DNA from: Emmonsiellopsis sp. PD_33
Taxonomy: Eukaryota; Ascomycota; Eurotiomycetes; Onygenales; Ajellomycetaceae
Assembly (NCBI GenBank): GCA_032988165.1
Contig: JANTQF010000301.1
Coordinates: 1-44,024, forward strand
Reading direction: 5' to 3'
DNA length: 44,024 nt
The position numbers and the translations under genes were made by a program. Of the stretch, positions 9,050-20,312 are shown one piece after another (within the stretch, counting starts at the first letter, position 1; each line of letters starts with the position of its first letter). A model generated the notes under the pieces. It was not told the DNA's origin. It saw only the letters and a program-made list of their open reading frames with translations, and ran no database searches.

Positions 9050-11720
9050 TCACGCCTCCCCATCCACCTCCTCCGCCAGCCTCAACGCCTCATCCACCCC
9101 ACGGACAAAATGCCTCAACCCACCCGCCGCCTCCACAATCCCACTCTTAACCATCATCCTCCAAACCTCCGTGCCAGGCCCTGGGCACCGGCAGAAAAAC
9201 ACCCGCACCCCACGCTCCACATACCCTTGCACGATCTCACTAAGCACCTGCACGCCCGAGCCATCAATGCTCGTCACGCCGTGGATATCAAAGATCATGT
9301 TACGATTGTGCTCCGGGGAGCGGACGCGTGGGAGGGCAGGGTGTGCGGCGTTCGTGCCGTAGAATTCTAGTCGGCGGAGCCGGTTCTTCAGATCGCCTGT
9401 GTTTGCGAAGGTGAGGGGTTCGGGGATCTTGACGATTAGGCAGCCTTCGATGAATTCTATCTTTTCTGGGGGCAGGAGCTCGGCGTTTTCGAAGTGGGGG
9501 GTTCTATTACTATCTTCTTCTCCGCCTTCGCCGGGTGTGTTGCCGTTTGCGATCTTCCCCAGGATCTGGATGCGGGGTTTTGTCGAGTGTCGTATTATTT
9601 GTAGGATTGAGAGGCCGATACCTAGTGCAATGCCGAGGTAGAGGGAGTAGAAGATTGTTGAGAAGAAGATTATTAGCATTAGGCTTAGCTCGGACCAGCC
9701 GCGGATGCGGAGGAAGAAGCGTAGGTCGTGCGGCGCTTCTTCGACTAGGGAGATGGCGACGACAGATATCATGGAAGAGAGGACGGCCATCTATATTTTG
9801 AGTTTGGTGGTTAGAGGTGCGTTAAACAATTGAGAGGGGATGGCTTACGGGCAAGTAGTAGAAATAAGGGAGCAAGTAGAGGATGCATAGCAGAGTTATC
9901 AAACTAAGAAACACGCTGCTCATGGGCGATTTCGCGCCAGTTGCGGCGTTTAGTTTGCTTCTTCCATACCCGCCAAAGGCAGGGAGAGCCATGAAGCACC
10001 CTCCAATGACATTGGCTACGCCTAGCGCAACGAGTTCGCGGTTTGCGCTGAGAGCCATGCCTTTGATCCCATCTCTGCTGCCATCGCCAAGGCCCTTGGC
10101 AGCGACCGAGGACTCGAAGAATCCAAGTAACGAGATGATGAACGAAGTGCTTATTGCTGTGGGCAGGTGTTGCATGTGTGTCCACTTGTATGGCCATCTG
10201 AAGGCAAAAGTTGGGTTTCCTCGTTCTTTTAGGGCGCCAAGAATGTCCAACCCCTGTTCATCCCAACCCAATTTCCATGTTAGAATAGCAGAAAACAAGA
10301 CGACGAGGAAGCGGTCTGGGAAGAAGACAACAGCGGGGAATCGAGGTTCTAGGCGTCTTTTTAATATTCTGGAGGAGTGTCAGTCAATAGTCCATAAACC
10401 ATGGGCAAGGAATTGGGGCAACGAACCTAAAAATCATAATAATAGCAAAGCTGCCAAACGCAACTGCACAGGTCAGCCTGTGGCCGTGGCTCGCATTCCT
10501 GAACAAAAAACCAATTTTATCTGCACTGCTACCATGCGTCACCGCACCGCTATCCTTTGCCAGGCGAGTCAATCCCATCTCGGGAATCAACTGGTCGACA
10601 AAGATCATGAAGCCAATGGCGCTAATGAAACCTCTCAGGAACGGCCGGCTAAGGATATTATCAAGAAAACCTAGTCGCGTGATCCCGCCTATTAATACCA
10701 TTGCTCCCGCCATCCCTGTCACAACACCAACTATCTGGGCATTGATCACGGCGTTGTCGTCGGCGGAATCGCCCTCGTCGATGGCGCTGCGAATGACTGT
10801 GCCGACGAGGAGGGATCCTGCGGCTTCAGGGCCAACAACCATGCGCGGACAGCTTCCGAGGATTGCGTACACGAGCGGGTTGAAGACGAAAGCGTATAGC
10901 CCGTTCATTGCGGGAGCATGGGCGACATTGGATGCGAGTGAGAGGGCCATTGGGATGTAGATCGAGGCCACAGTCAGAGCTGATATTAAGTCGCCTTGCA
11001 AGAATGACCAGCGATATTGGGTAATCCAATTGAAGAAAGGAACGTAATAAGATATGTACCTAGCAGAGGGGTACATTAGTACGAGCCCAGGGTAGATAAT
11101 ATCTAGAAACGGAAGGACACTCACATAGTCCGATGATTCTTCACGCCATGTATCTTCGCCAACTGCTTCGTCGTCATTCTGCCCTCCGGTCCCGCAGAGG
11201 TGACGGATACTGCACCATCACGGTCTGCAGTATATATGCTAGAGCCATCACGGGAGCTCTCCGCATAACCACCAGTCCTCCTCACGGGGCTTGTGCTATT
11301 TCGAGGGCCGGCAGAGGACCCAGGCCGTGGGGAGAATGTCCCATGGGAGCAGGAATGGGAGCCGCACACCGGTTCGTTCCTATTATACGACTCGAGAAGG
11401 CCGGTGCGGACATTTACCTCACCAGGAGCTGGAAAATGCGCACCCCTGCCTCTCGGCGAATGCCTCTCACCGTTAAAGTGTGGGGCGGATTGTGGGGGAC
11501 TCGAGGGTGCCCAAGAGGTAAACAGGCCGGCAACGCGTTCACGAAGAGAACGGGCCTCAACAGGCCGTACTGGATCGGGATCAGACATGTCTTCCCAGTC
11601 CCGAGTGTGGGATTCTCGGAGCGGGTGAGGGTGGGCGGTTGTAGCTGTACTATCAGGCCGAGCTCTCTCGGAGGTAACAGGCAGTGTTGGAGCCGACGGG
11701 GAACCTGCTGATGGATTCAT
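9050..11720 (-). CDS. SulP-family anion (sulfate) transporter with C-terminal STAS domain
   Basis: Four exons: 11720-11125, 11059-10427, 10368-9849 and 9790-9050. The introns are 65, 58 and 58 bp, with clean GT-AG ends and phases, giving 829 aa. Residues 1-195 are a hydrophilic, Ser/Pro-rich cytosolic tail. The membrane part begins at YISYYVPFFNWI and carries the SulP signature region GDLISALTVASIYIPMALS, then FNPLVYAILGS, VGPEAAGSLLVG and later SSVAAKGLGDGS and ALPAFGGYGRSKLN. About 10-12 membrane segments follow. The STAS domain occupies roughly residues 700-829 and includes NMIFDIHGVTSIDGSGVQVL. Family members import sulfate or related anions across the plasma membrane or an internal membrane. 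The long N-terminal tail and motif set remind me of the yeast YPR003C-type branch rather than the Sul1/Sul2 permeases, but this is a weak call. It is divergently transcribed from eIF2-alpha. Confidence 0.9.
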
Positions 11721-12381
11721 AACAGCGAATGAAGTGGATTAATAAAATCCCATAGCCTGGCTAGAGAGCAGAAGACATGGAATAATTATATCTGCCCTGC
11801 CAGTGGCGGACGGGGAGAAGTTCGGCAGTACTGGTAAATGCTGGAAGCTGATTGTTCGGTTCTTGAACAAGATCCCAGACAGAGCTAGACAGTGGACATG
11901 GGAGGCGCAAGTAGCCTTAGAACGCTACATTGTCAGGAGATAGAGCCAGCTCAAAACAAAAGCCCTGGCAGCATGCAGCATGATATAGCAGCGGAGTGAG
12001 AGAGCATCAGGGAATAAAACTTTGATAGTTATCGTTTCGATCATGCGCAGTTCGACGACAAGATGAACCCGGCTGCTTACCTAAGCTGCACGTGACTCTG
12101 CGCTGTTGGTCTCTGCGCGGCGCCGAAAGATTCTCCTGCTCACAAAAACTGGAGGTCGCTTCGTCAATTTGCAGCCCAAGTCGCGAAAATTCACCAGCCC
12201 GCTACACCCCCCGATCTCGTTGCGGCGTCTGTTTGCTACGCATTTGTACCTCGAGCACACTCCGTTTCCCTGTTCCGCGACACCACGTTCGCCGAAACCC
12301 GTGCTAGGAGAGACCGCCAGGCCGACCCATTCCACCCCCTCCCCACCGTCCGTCGCCTGCGCCAGGCAACCCGCCGCCACC
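11721..12381. promoter_or_regulatory. Divergent promoter region, SulP transporter / eIF2-alpha
   Basis: 660 bp separate the two start codons. I found no clear sulfur-regulator palindrome. The eIF2-alpha side from about 12100 is open in the SUI2 frame without an in-frame ATG, so translation should start at 12382. Confidence 0.6.
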
Positions 12382-13517
12382 ATGTCGTTAACCAACTGCC
12401 GCTTCTATGAGGAGAAGTATCCAGAGATCGATAGCTTCGTAATGGTGAACGTGAAGCAGGTACGCCCGAGGGACAGCTGCAGCACCCAAACGTGGATATC
12501 AAGAGTCTGACCATACCCCGCCACCAGATTGCAGAGATGGGCGCATACGTCAAATTGCTCGAGTACGACAACATCGATGGAATGATTTTGCTTTCAGAAT
12601 TGTCCCGACGACGTATCAGAAGTATACAGAAGCTGATTCGAGTGGGCCGGAACGAGGTTGTTGTCGTGCTCCGTGTCGATAAGGAGAAGGGTATGTCATG
12701 TGTCATATCGGGAAATAGAGCTCAGGCACCGTGGAACAGTTGTGTGCTAACACAGGACTATAATGGCTAGGCTATATCGATTTGTCGAAGCGAAGAGTCT
12801 CTCAAGAAGATGTCGTCAAGTGCGAGGAGCGGTATAACAAGAGCAAGCTTGTGCACTCGATCATGCGCCACGTTGCGGAGAAGACCAAGACGCCCATGGA
12901 AGACCTTTATTCACAGATCGGCTGGCCGCTGAACAAGAAATTCGGTCACGCAATTGACGCTTTTAAACTCTCCATTACGTATGTTGTGCCCAATTGGTGA
13001 GGTTTGGCATGGGGTGGGCCAGGTGCTAATTCTGAGCAGAAACCCAAGTGTGTGGGACGACGTAACGTTCCCCAGTCAGGTGGTCAAGGACGAACTGCAA
13101 CTGTACATCAGCAAGAAGCTCACTCCCCATCCGACCAAAGTGCGTTCGGACGTTGAGGTCACCTGCTTTGGCTACGACGGCATCGACGCTGTCAAGGACG
13201 CGCTGCGGACCGCGGAATCGAACAACACGCAGGAGGCGCAGGTCAAGGTTAAGCTTGTATCCCCGCCACTGTACGTGCTGACCAGCCACTGTTTGGACAA
13301 GAACCAGGGCATCGCGGTGCTGGAAGAGGCGATCAAGACCATCACCGCCAAGATCAAGGCCTCGGGCGGAGGGTGTGTGGTGAAGATGGCGCCCAAGGCG
13401 GTTACGGAGCACGACGACGCCGAATTGCAGGCTCTAATGGAGAAGCGGGAGCGGGAGAACCAGGAAGTCAGCGGCGACGAGAGCCAGAGCGAGAGCGACG
13501 AGGGGATTGTGGAGTAA
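12382..13517 (+). CDS. SUI2: Translation initiation factor eIF2 subunit alpha
   Basis: Four exons: 12382-12459, 12528-12690, 12771-12978 and 13040-13517. The introns are 68, 80 and 61 bp and all phases agree, giving 308 aa. The protein is part of the eIF2-GTP-Met-tRNAi ternary complex. The N-terminal S1/OB fold reads MVNVKQIAEMGAYVKLLEYD...GMILLSELSRRRIRSIQKL. Ser52 (Ser51 in mature numbering), in LSELSRRRIRS, is the target of Gcn2-type stress kinases. The middle helical domain (SIMRHVAEKTKTPMEDLYSQIGWPL) and the C-terminal domain (LYVLTSHCLDKNQGIAVLEEAI) are complete. It ends in an acidic Ser/Glu/Asp tail. The length matches fungal orthologues. The start context GCCACCATG is strong. Confidence 0.97.
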
Positions 13518-14065
13518 TCGATGTATGGAGTACAAATCCGGCCAAGCAATTTCTTTCTCGTCTGCTACATCTTTTCCTACCTTTGCACATCAGGGCCACG
13601 AGTCAACGAGATCATGACCAGGCCCGTCTAAAAGGAGATAGCGTTAGATAAAATCAAATTCCAAGATTCATGCTTGTATGTGCTAGTTTGGTGTGTCGAC
13701 AGATATGCGATCTGTGAGCCGCCACACAGGATTGGAATCCCGGCTAGTGCAGCCATTGCTCTATCTTGCAAGTACTGCGTAGTGGGCAGCTTGGTTAGCT
13801 CTGCCAACTTGCTCCCGTCGATGGCAATTGAAAGTAGATCCAAGCCCAAGGAATGTGGCGATGTTCGTTGTGTGTGGCGGGCTGAGATCTGGCGGAGATC
13901 GGAGCTAGTGATTCCCCGCAGTGAAGGCAGGAGCTCAACCTCAACCTCAACCTCGCTTTGTATACAACTCACTCCCAGTATAAAGAAGACCTCTTCCCTC
14001 CCCAGAGTCTGGTTCTCCCATTCTCAATTTCAATTCCTGCCACCCAATTCCACACCGTTTCCACC
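13518..14065. other. Intergenic region between SUI2 and YVC1
   Basis: No gene is seen. A short CTCAAC hexamer repeat (about 13935-13954) and a pyrimidine-rich stretch precede the YVC1 start. Confidence 0.5.
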
Positions 14066-16345
14066 ATGGTGCGCTGGGCACGGCTGTTCAGCGGTGACGA
14101 TCGCCGCCGTCATCGTCACCAGCTCCACGAGGGCCGCAGATGTAGGATAAACAAGCCCAATTCTGCCCCCAACAACATCAGATATTAACAGCTACATAGT
14201 ACTCCCGGTGCGACGCCATGACTCTATCCCGCCCGCCCTCCCCTCCAAAGAAGTCACCAAGGTTGCCCTGCGCCTCAAGTACCAGATCGAACAGGTTATC
14301 TCCTGCGAGCTCGACGAGGACGCCGTGACAAAGCCCAACAGCCACATCATCACCAAGGCTGTCATACAGACCACGCGTGAAGCTGGAGGCGAGCAATACA
14401 GGGCATGCGTCGTCTATGCGTTGCTTGTCTGCGTGAGATGGTTCAAGCTGCAGGCCCTCGTCGAGCTATGGGATTCTGACCTCCATGAGCTACGGGCAGT
14501 GGCGTGCGAGGTGCTGGCGAAGCGAATGTATGTTTGGTTTCTTATTATGCATATATATCTATATATGTATGCGCCCATCCTGTGAGACCTAAGGACATGT
14601 TTAAACGATATGCCACGCAGAATCGAAAGCGAGGAGGACCAGGACTACCTCATGCTTGAGGTGCTGCTCAAGCGCTACTCCGTCTTTATTGATGGAGAAG
14701 ATACTCCCCCCTGCAATGCCATTGAACGGGCTGTCGATCTCCATGCTCTACGAGTGATTGGATCTTGTGGATACCAGAAATGTATCAAGTATCTCTGGCA
14801 CGGCTGGCTATGCCAGGACGACAAGGACCCGTCCAACTTCATCGAATACCCCGAGCGGGTCAACACGCATTACTGGTCGCATTTCAATCCCGATAGATTG
14901 AGGGCGCCTCTCTACCAGAATGCAGTGCAGATATTCTTCTCGTTGCTGTATTTGGCTCTATATACAGGCGTGATAAATACCATTAACCCCACAGGTGATT
15001 TGGATATCGTAGAGGGATTGCTCTATCTCATGACTCTGGGCTTTATATCTGACGAGTTCACCAAGTTCTGGAAAGTAGGACGCTTCTACTTTGGTTTCTG
15101 GAACGCCTTCAATTCCACGCTGTATATCCTCCTTGTCGTATCCTTCGTCTTCCGCGCGATCGCTCTCACGCACTCCCCGGATACCGACGACGAGCAAAGA
15201 AACCACTTCAACCAGCTTAGCTACAACTTCCTAGCCTTCTCCGCGCCGATGTTCTGGGGTAGGATTCTGCTGTATCTCGACACATTCAGATTCTTCGGCG
15301 CCATGCTTGTCGTCTTAAAGGTCATGATGAAGGAGAGTTTGATCTTCTTCGCGTTATTGGGGGTCGTGATAATTGGATTCCTGCAAGGCTTCATGGGCAT
15401 GGATCAAGCGGACCCAAAGAATGCCATGACCCCGTCAATTATCCTCCAGGGCATGGCGAACAGTGTTATGCAAAGTCCGGACTTTGGTGTCTTCCAAGAG
15501 TTTTCCGCCCCGTTTGGCATTCTGCTATACTATCTCTTCACCTTTGTGGTGATGGTCAGTGAGTAGTCCCTGTTCCTGTCTATACTCTTCTCGGGACAGC
15601 CATGCGTGGATATATCTAACAACCCCAGTCCTCCTGAACATCCTCATCGCCCTCTACAATAGCGCATACGAGGACATCACCGATAACGCGATAGACGAAT
15701 ACATGGCCCTCTTCGCCCATCGAACCATGCAATTCGTCCGCGCCCCTGACGAGAACGTCTTTATAGCCCGTACGTAACCCGGACTCCTCCCCCCAAGATA
15801 AACACTAACAAAATCCTTCAGCATTAAACCTCCTCGAAATCCTCCTCCTCATCCTCCCCTTCGAATGGTGGCTCCCCACCGCTCGCTACGAGCGCCTAAA
15901 CCACTACGTAATGGGCATAATCTACTCCCCACTCCTCTTCATCACCGCCCTGATCGAAACCGTCAATGCACGGCGGATCCGCCTCAACCGTCGTCTCGGT
16001 GAAGAAGACGATGATGTCCTGGAGGAATGGGAGGAGATCGCGCAGGATATGCAGGTGGATTTTGAAGGGGAAGGGTGGGCGGAGAAGGTGGAGGGGAGTA
16101 GGCCGAATGTTGAGGTTGAACTTTGTGTGTTGGAGGTGAGGGAGTTGAGGGAGCAGGTGGAGGGGTTGGTGGGGTTGGTTAAGAGGTTGGCGGAGGAGAG
16201 GGGTCTGCGGGTCAATGGCGCGGGCGAGGGGGGGGTGGTAGAGGTTAATGGTGCGGGCGAGGGGGAGGGGAATGTAGTTGAGACAGGGACGGAGGGGGGT
16301 AATAGGGAGGGGGAGGGGGAGGGGGAGGGGGAGTCCTTGATTTGA
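14066..16345 (+). CDS. YVC1: Vacuolar TRP-type cation channel (Yvc1)
   Basis: Five exons: 14066-14141, 14182-14527, 14621-15558, 15629-15769 and 15822-16345, with consistent phases, giving 674 aa (yeast Yvc1 is about 675). It should release Ca2+ and other cations from the vacuole upon stretch or hyperosmotic shock. The N-terminal cytosolic domain begins with the conserved YIVLPVRRHDSIPPALPSKE segment. Transmembrane helices start near residue 290 (AVQIFFSLLYLALYTGVI). The pore region and last helix are GFMGMDQADPKN followed by FGILLYYLFTFVVMV and ILLNILIALYNSAYEDI. A further hydrophobic stretch (LEILLLILPFEWW) follows. The C-terminus is acidic with a coiled coil (VEGLVGLVKRLAEER) and a Gly/Glu repeat tail. 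The first intron is only 40 bp, the weakest point of the model, but it restores the conserved N-terminus. Confidence 0.92.
16305..16332 (+). repeat. G-rich GGGGGA tandem repeat in the YVC1 3' coding end
   Basis: Five consecutive G3-5A units encode the Gly-Glu tail of Yvc1. Four or more G-runs on the coding strand fit a G-quadruplex pattern. Repeat length is likely to vary between strains. Confidence 0.7.
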
Positions 16346-17532
16346 TTTGATTGATGAAGAATATGTATCTCCTTGCGTGTTAGTGGTCGAGTTTTTGTCT
16401 ACTCTATATACCACTTGTGTGTTGTTGGTATGTATAAGTTGGGTGGCAGCTGTTTTTCGGGTATTACTTATTGCTATTATGTTCCTCTCTCCCCCTCTCT
16501 CTCTCTCTCTCCATCTCCCTCTATACTTTTGACATCAATGTTCCTTCCCGTTTCACTTGCCTCTGTGTTGCGTGCATTTTCTCGTCTTATCACGTCCGTA
16601 TATCCCCCTTCTCTACCAGAGGCTTCCTCCTCCTCCTCCTCCTCCTCCCGCAACCCCCTTGTATCCTTTTTCGCGAGAGCTTATCTAGAATGTTTTCCTA
16701 AAACGAGAACAGACTTAAACTGAATCAACCAGTTTGATCCTAGTTTAGTTCTGGCTTTTAACTATTTAACTTGATGATGCAACTTTGTTGTTTTTACCAC
16801 ATCGTCAATCTATTAGTTACCTGCAAGGTAGAAGCAAGTTTAAGTAAGTACCATATCATGAACGTAACCCACCCTTTTCAGACAAAGTCTGCATGTAAGT
16901 ACGTATGGCGAGGGTATCATTATTCATTAGATGATATATATCATATGTATGTACAAATCAAAACGGTAGCAGCATATATCCATCCCATCCATCCATCCGC
17001 TCCATCCATTTCATTTCCCCTCGACAAAGCAGAAAACGCGATCTCGCCATCCGTATCCAAAAAAGGGCCTTATCCAATCAACCTCAGCAGTGGAAACAGC
17101 GATAATCTGTTCCCTAACGGGAGTAGTGAGGATTTCCTTCCCCTTTCCTCTTTTCAAATTGCCGATTTAAATTAATAAAAAGGAAGGAAATAGCGTCATT
17201 TGAGAAATTAGGGGGGTTGACGCCTTTTTTATCTCGATGGGACGGAATAAACAAATGAAAAATAGGGTTATGGTTATGCAGTAAGTAGACGTAAGAGAAG
17301 TCGTATAGTGTCGTGTCGTGCAAGTTCATCAGTTTGTATGAAGGAGAAGAGTGGGCTCTGAGGGCCTGGTGTAGTAGAAGCTAGTTGGAGCCAGTTTGGC
17401 ATATGAGAAGAAAAGGGATGATGGGAAGGGTATAATAAGTAGCGCAGACTGGTGCGATGCCACCGATATAGCGCAAGAAAAGGGTTTATGTATCAGACAG
17501 ACATAGTGTCGTGGTTCGCGGAATGGATCCCA
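16346..17532. other. Convergent intergenic region, low complexity
   Basis: About 1.2 kb between the ends of YVC1 and the Vac1/Pep7 gene. It has a (CT)n tract (about 16488-16515), a TCC repeat (about 16622-16648), and A/T-rich stretches with CATC repeats near 16980. Open frames here are simple-sequence artefacts. No gene is seen. Confidence 0.5.
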
Positions 17533-19840
17533 CTACGCCATCTGCTGAGCATACAGTCCTTCAAAATCCAACTGCCCGATCATCCCATTCACCCGATCAA
17601 TCTCCTTGCTGAGATCTTCCGCGTTCTGCGCTAGACTGCTCGCCTCATCGAACTTTCGTCGCCGGTTGGCGTCGGCAATCATCTCGGTGACGAAGAACTT
17701 TTGCTCTTCGAGTACAATCAGCCGTTCGCGGAGTGATTTCTCTTCGCTTTCGAGCGCTGAAATAGCGCTGCTGTTATCGCTAGCGAGGCTTGTTGTGGAG
17801 TTTCCGTTCTCGTGGCTGCCATATTTTATGCTGGCGAGGGAGCTGGGGGGCCGATCAACACTGTTCGTGCGGAGGTGGCTAGTGCTACCATTGGGATGTT
17901 TTCCATGGGGCGTCGCGTGTTTGAGGATCTTTGGGAGAGTTTTTAGGGGTAGCATGTGGAGGTGGAGGAAGTTTGTGGCTTGGTGGTAAATGGCCTTTTG
18001 GAGTTTGAGCTGTGTGGGGGATTGGGTGGGGAGGTCGCGGATTCGGCGGGCAGCAATATCGTATTGTGCAAATGAGTCCATGAGGCGTCTGCGGACTTTG
18101 GACGCATCGGAGAGTTGGGCGGGGGAGGGTGGGTTTTCGGGGTCTCTGTTGGTATTGTTAGTGGTGATAGCAAGCAGAGGATAAGGGCGACATCACTGAC
18201 TGTAATGCGGAGAGCAGCTTTTGGAATCTAGGTAATAGCAATCGAATTCCCTTTTCGAATTGTACAAGGTTCTTATAGCTCCGCAAATCCGGCGGTTCTT
18301 TGATGAGATCTTGTGCAAAGTCCCGTCGATCAAACAAGGTCGATTTACATTCCTTGCAGAGGCGGATGTCGATATTCAGTTTCCCATTAGCTGCAGTAGG
18401 TTTCTCGGATACCTGGGATGCTGTAAATGATCAGTATAAGTCCAATGAAGCGGAGAGATATCGACATACTTGGAGTAACGTTCAAGGCTATCTCTGAGGA
18501 ACATCCTGTCGCCGGGTCGCCGCAGACCACCTTCCCGCAAGTTCGACAATGGTGCCTTCGAAACGTGTAACTAGTAAAATCCTGCTGGCAGAACGGACAT
18601 CTTGGAACACTCGCATCATCCTGCCAGCTAACAACAGACTGTTCAAGGGTTTTCCTCTGATCGTTCTGCCATGCTATCGACCATCGCCTGTTTGCCCCTG
18701 ATTGTATTTGATCCGCAGGAAGATTCGATAGTAGTTGCGTAAGCCTAGTGAGCCTCTTTTCGAGCCGAGATACCTCCAGAAAAGCCTTGTCCACCCTCTG
18801 CCTCCGTAGTTCACTAAATTCTGAAGTGTGATCACGTTCGAGGCCTATCCATGAGTTAGAGAATGCTACTCCCTCAACAAAGGCCATGCATACCGTTGTG
18901 GTCATTATACCCCTCCCTCGACTTGTAGCAAGTCTCACATACTCTACACCAAAAACCACGCACAGGTTCATGTTGTGCTGACCTAGATAGCTTCATTTGA
19001 TACATTGTATGTTCTTCGCAGAACAGTTTCCCGCACTTTCGGCAATTAACACTGCCAGTGGTAACTGTAAGGCGCTTTTGGCACATCGGTTCCAGACAAA
19101 CATCGTACATCCCGCGCGGCTGCCAATGTTCTCTCGTAACCACTTCATCCGGATCAGGTATCCTTGGAGGTTCTGTATTTATTTGGGATCCGGGGGTGCG
19201 GCTTGGTGCGGAGACGGAGAGGGAGACATTGTTGTTCGATTCGAAGACGTCGAGGCCTTTTAGTTTCTGGTTCAACACAGCTAGGGGCTGAAACCGCTTT
19301 GCCTTCTCCACCTGTATCTGAAACCAGTCCTTTACTTCGACTTGCCGGTCGTCTTCGAGGTTCTGATGTGTGTCGTCGAGGTGTCTAGGCACACGGCGGA
19401 ATTAGCAATAAAGTAGCATATAGACTGAACAGTGGTGTGTACCTATTAAGCTGCAGCAAAGTAAGCTGCCAGATAGCAGTCAGCACCATATTCCACAATC
19501 ATGTTGAACAAAACACATCTTCCGCCGCAGATACGGGCGAATAACTCACCATCTCCTCGTTGCAAATCGGGCAGGCAAGACGGGAGTCTCCTGCCCCGGC
19601 CGCAGCCGCCGCAGCTCTCGATATCGACGAGTCGCCATTCTCCAAGGAAATCCGAGACACTATATCCTGCGTATCCGCCGAGATCTGAGAGGTGGAAGCT
19701 TGCGAGTTGAGGGAAACGCTGCTGGCTGAGGGCGAGAGAATGCGGGACGACTGTTTCTGCGCTGCGGGGGTTGGAGCAGCAGGAGCCAGAGATCTCCCAC
19801 TGCCCAATACTCGGCCTCCCCCCAGAGCCCGCTTTGGCAT
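17533..19840 (-). CDS. PEP7: Vac1/Pep7-like (rabenosyn-5 type) FYVE zinc-finger endosomal tether
   Basis: Six exons: 19840-19550, 19465-19443, 19384-18894, 18844-18470, 18420-18201 and 18145-17533. All phases are consistent, giving 670 aa. It should bind PI3P and Rab5/Vps21 on endosomes and promote Golgi-to-vacuole traffic. The N-terminal C2H2 finger is C90-x2-C93 ... H106-x4-H111 (CPICNEEM joined to LTLLQLNRHLDDTH), built from three exons through a 23-nt microexon. A first cysteine cluster follows (CLEPMCQKRL, CRKCGKLFC, WCRVCETC). The classical FYVE finger CPFCQQDF...RRHHCRTCGKVVC...CKECK comes next and is itself interrupted by an intron. The C-terminal half has coiled coils (LESEEKSLRERLIVLEEQKF), as expected for a Rab-binding part. 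The start MPKRALGGGR is the first ATG of the open exon. Confidence 0.9.
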
Positions 19841-20312
19841 GGTGCTGTGACAGGAAGAAGACGGCAGGCGGGTGGTTGGTGGTTGTGTGAGATCCGGGAT
19901 GCGGCGGCGATAGGTCGTCCAAGTCGGGCGGGACGGCGATCGGCTATTAGCGCCGCTAGCGCTAGTTCGGTATCCCGGCGCCTAGAACTATGGAGCATCC
20001 GACTTAACCCTGGTAGTGAAGTATAAAAATAGCTGTTGGTTTAGGGAACACGCATTTTTATTTGAACATCTATACAATGGAAATAGTCACTATGAACACT
20101 TAGAATAAAGAAACCCAATGCTGTATAAGTCTTCCTCTGCATCAACGGTCGTAGCGGACCTCGGGTGTACCCGACCTTGTTACATACTAGTACTAGTACA
20201 CGACCAGGAGGTCCCTCCCTGAATACTACTACTAGTAGTAGTACTAATGAGTAATAAACAATGCAAGGCAAGCATATAAACGAGTACAATACCAGATAAA
20301 CAAGAAATCCCC
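19841..20312. other. Intergenic region, left edge of the accessory island
   Basis: It contains the Vac1/Pep7 promoter and 3' sequence of the next minus-strand gene. There are repeated ACTAGT-type palindromes (20185-20243). Open frames are not convincing. Confidence 0.45.
20224..20243. repeat. 20-bp perfect palindrome of ACT/AGT triplets
   Basis: TACTACTACT followed by AGTAGTAGTA forms a perfect palindrome. A TACTAGTACTAGTA stretch lies about 35 bp upstream. It could form a cruciform or be the footprint of a mobile element. Confidence 0.7.

Noticed and set aside
8666..9370. 234-codon plus-strand frame overlapping the SulP 3' end
   Set aside because: Low-complexity Asn/Pro/Thr/His translation that overlaps the STAS-domain exon on the opposite strand; a shadow frame.
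9883..10674. 263-codon plus-strand frame opposite the SulP gene
   Set aside because: Antisense to well-supported SulP exons and across two introns, with no coherent protein character.
11721..12381. Sulfur-regulator (Cys3/MetR-type) site in the SulP promoter
   Set aside because: No ATGRYRYCAT palindrome was seen on reading the region.
14142..14191. Alternative YVC1 acceptor at 14191
   Set aside because: It would bring a TAG in frame right after the junction; the acceptor at 14181 keeps the conserved N-terminus open.
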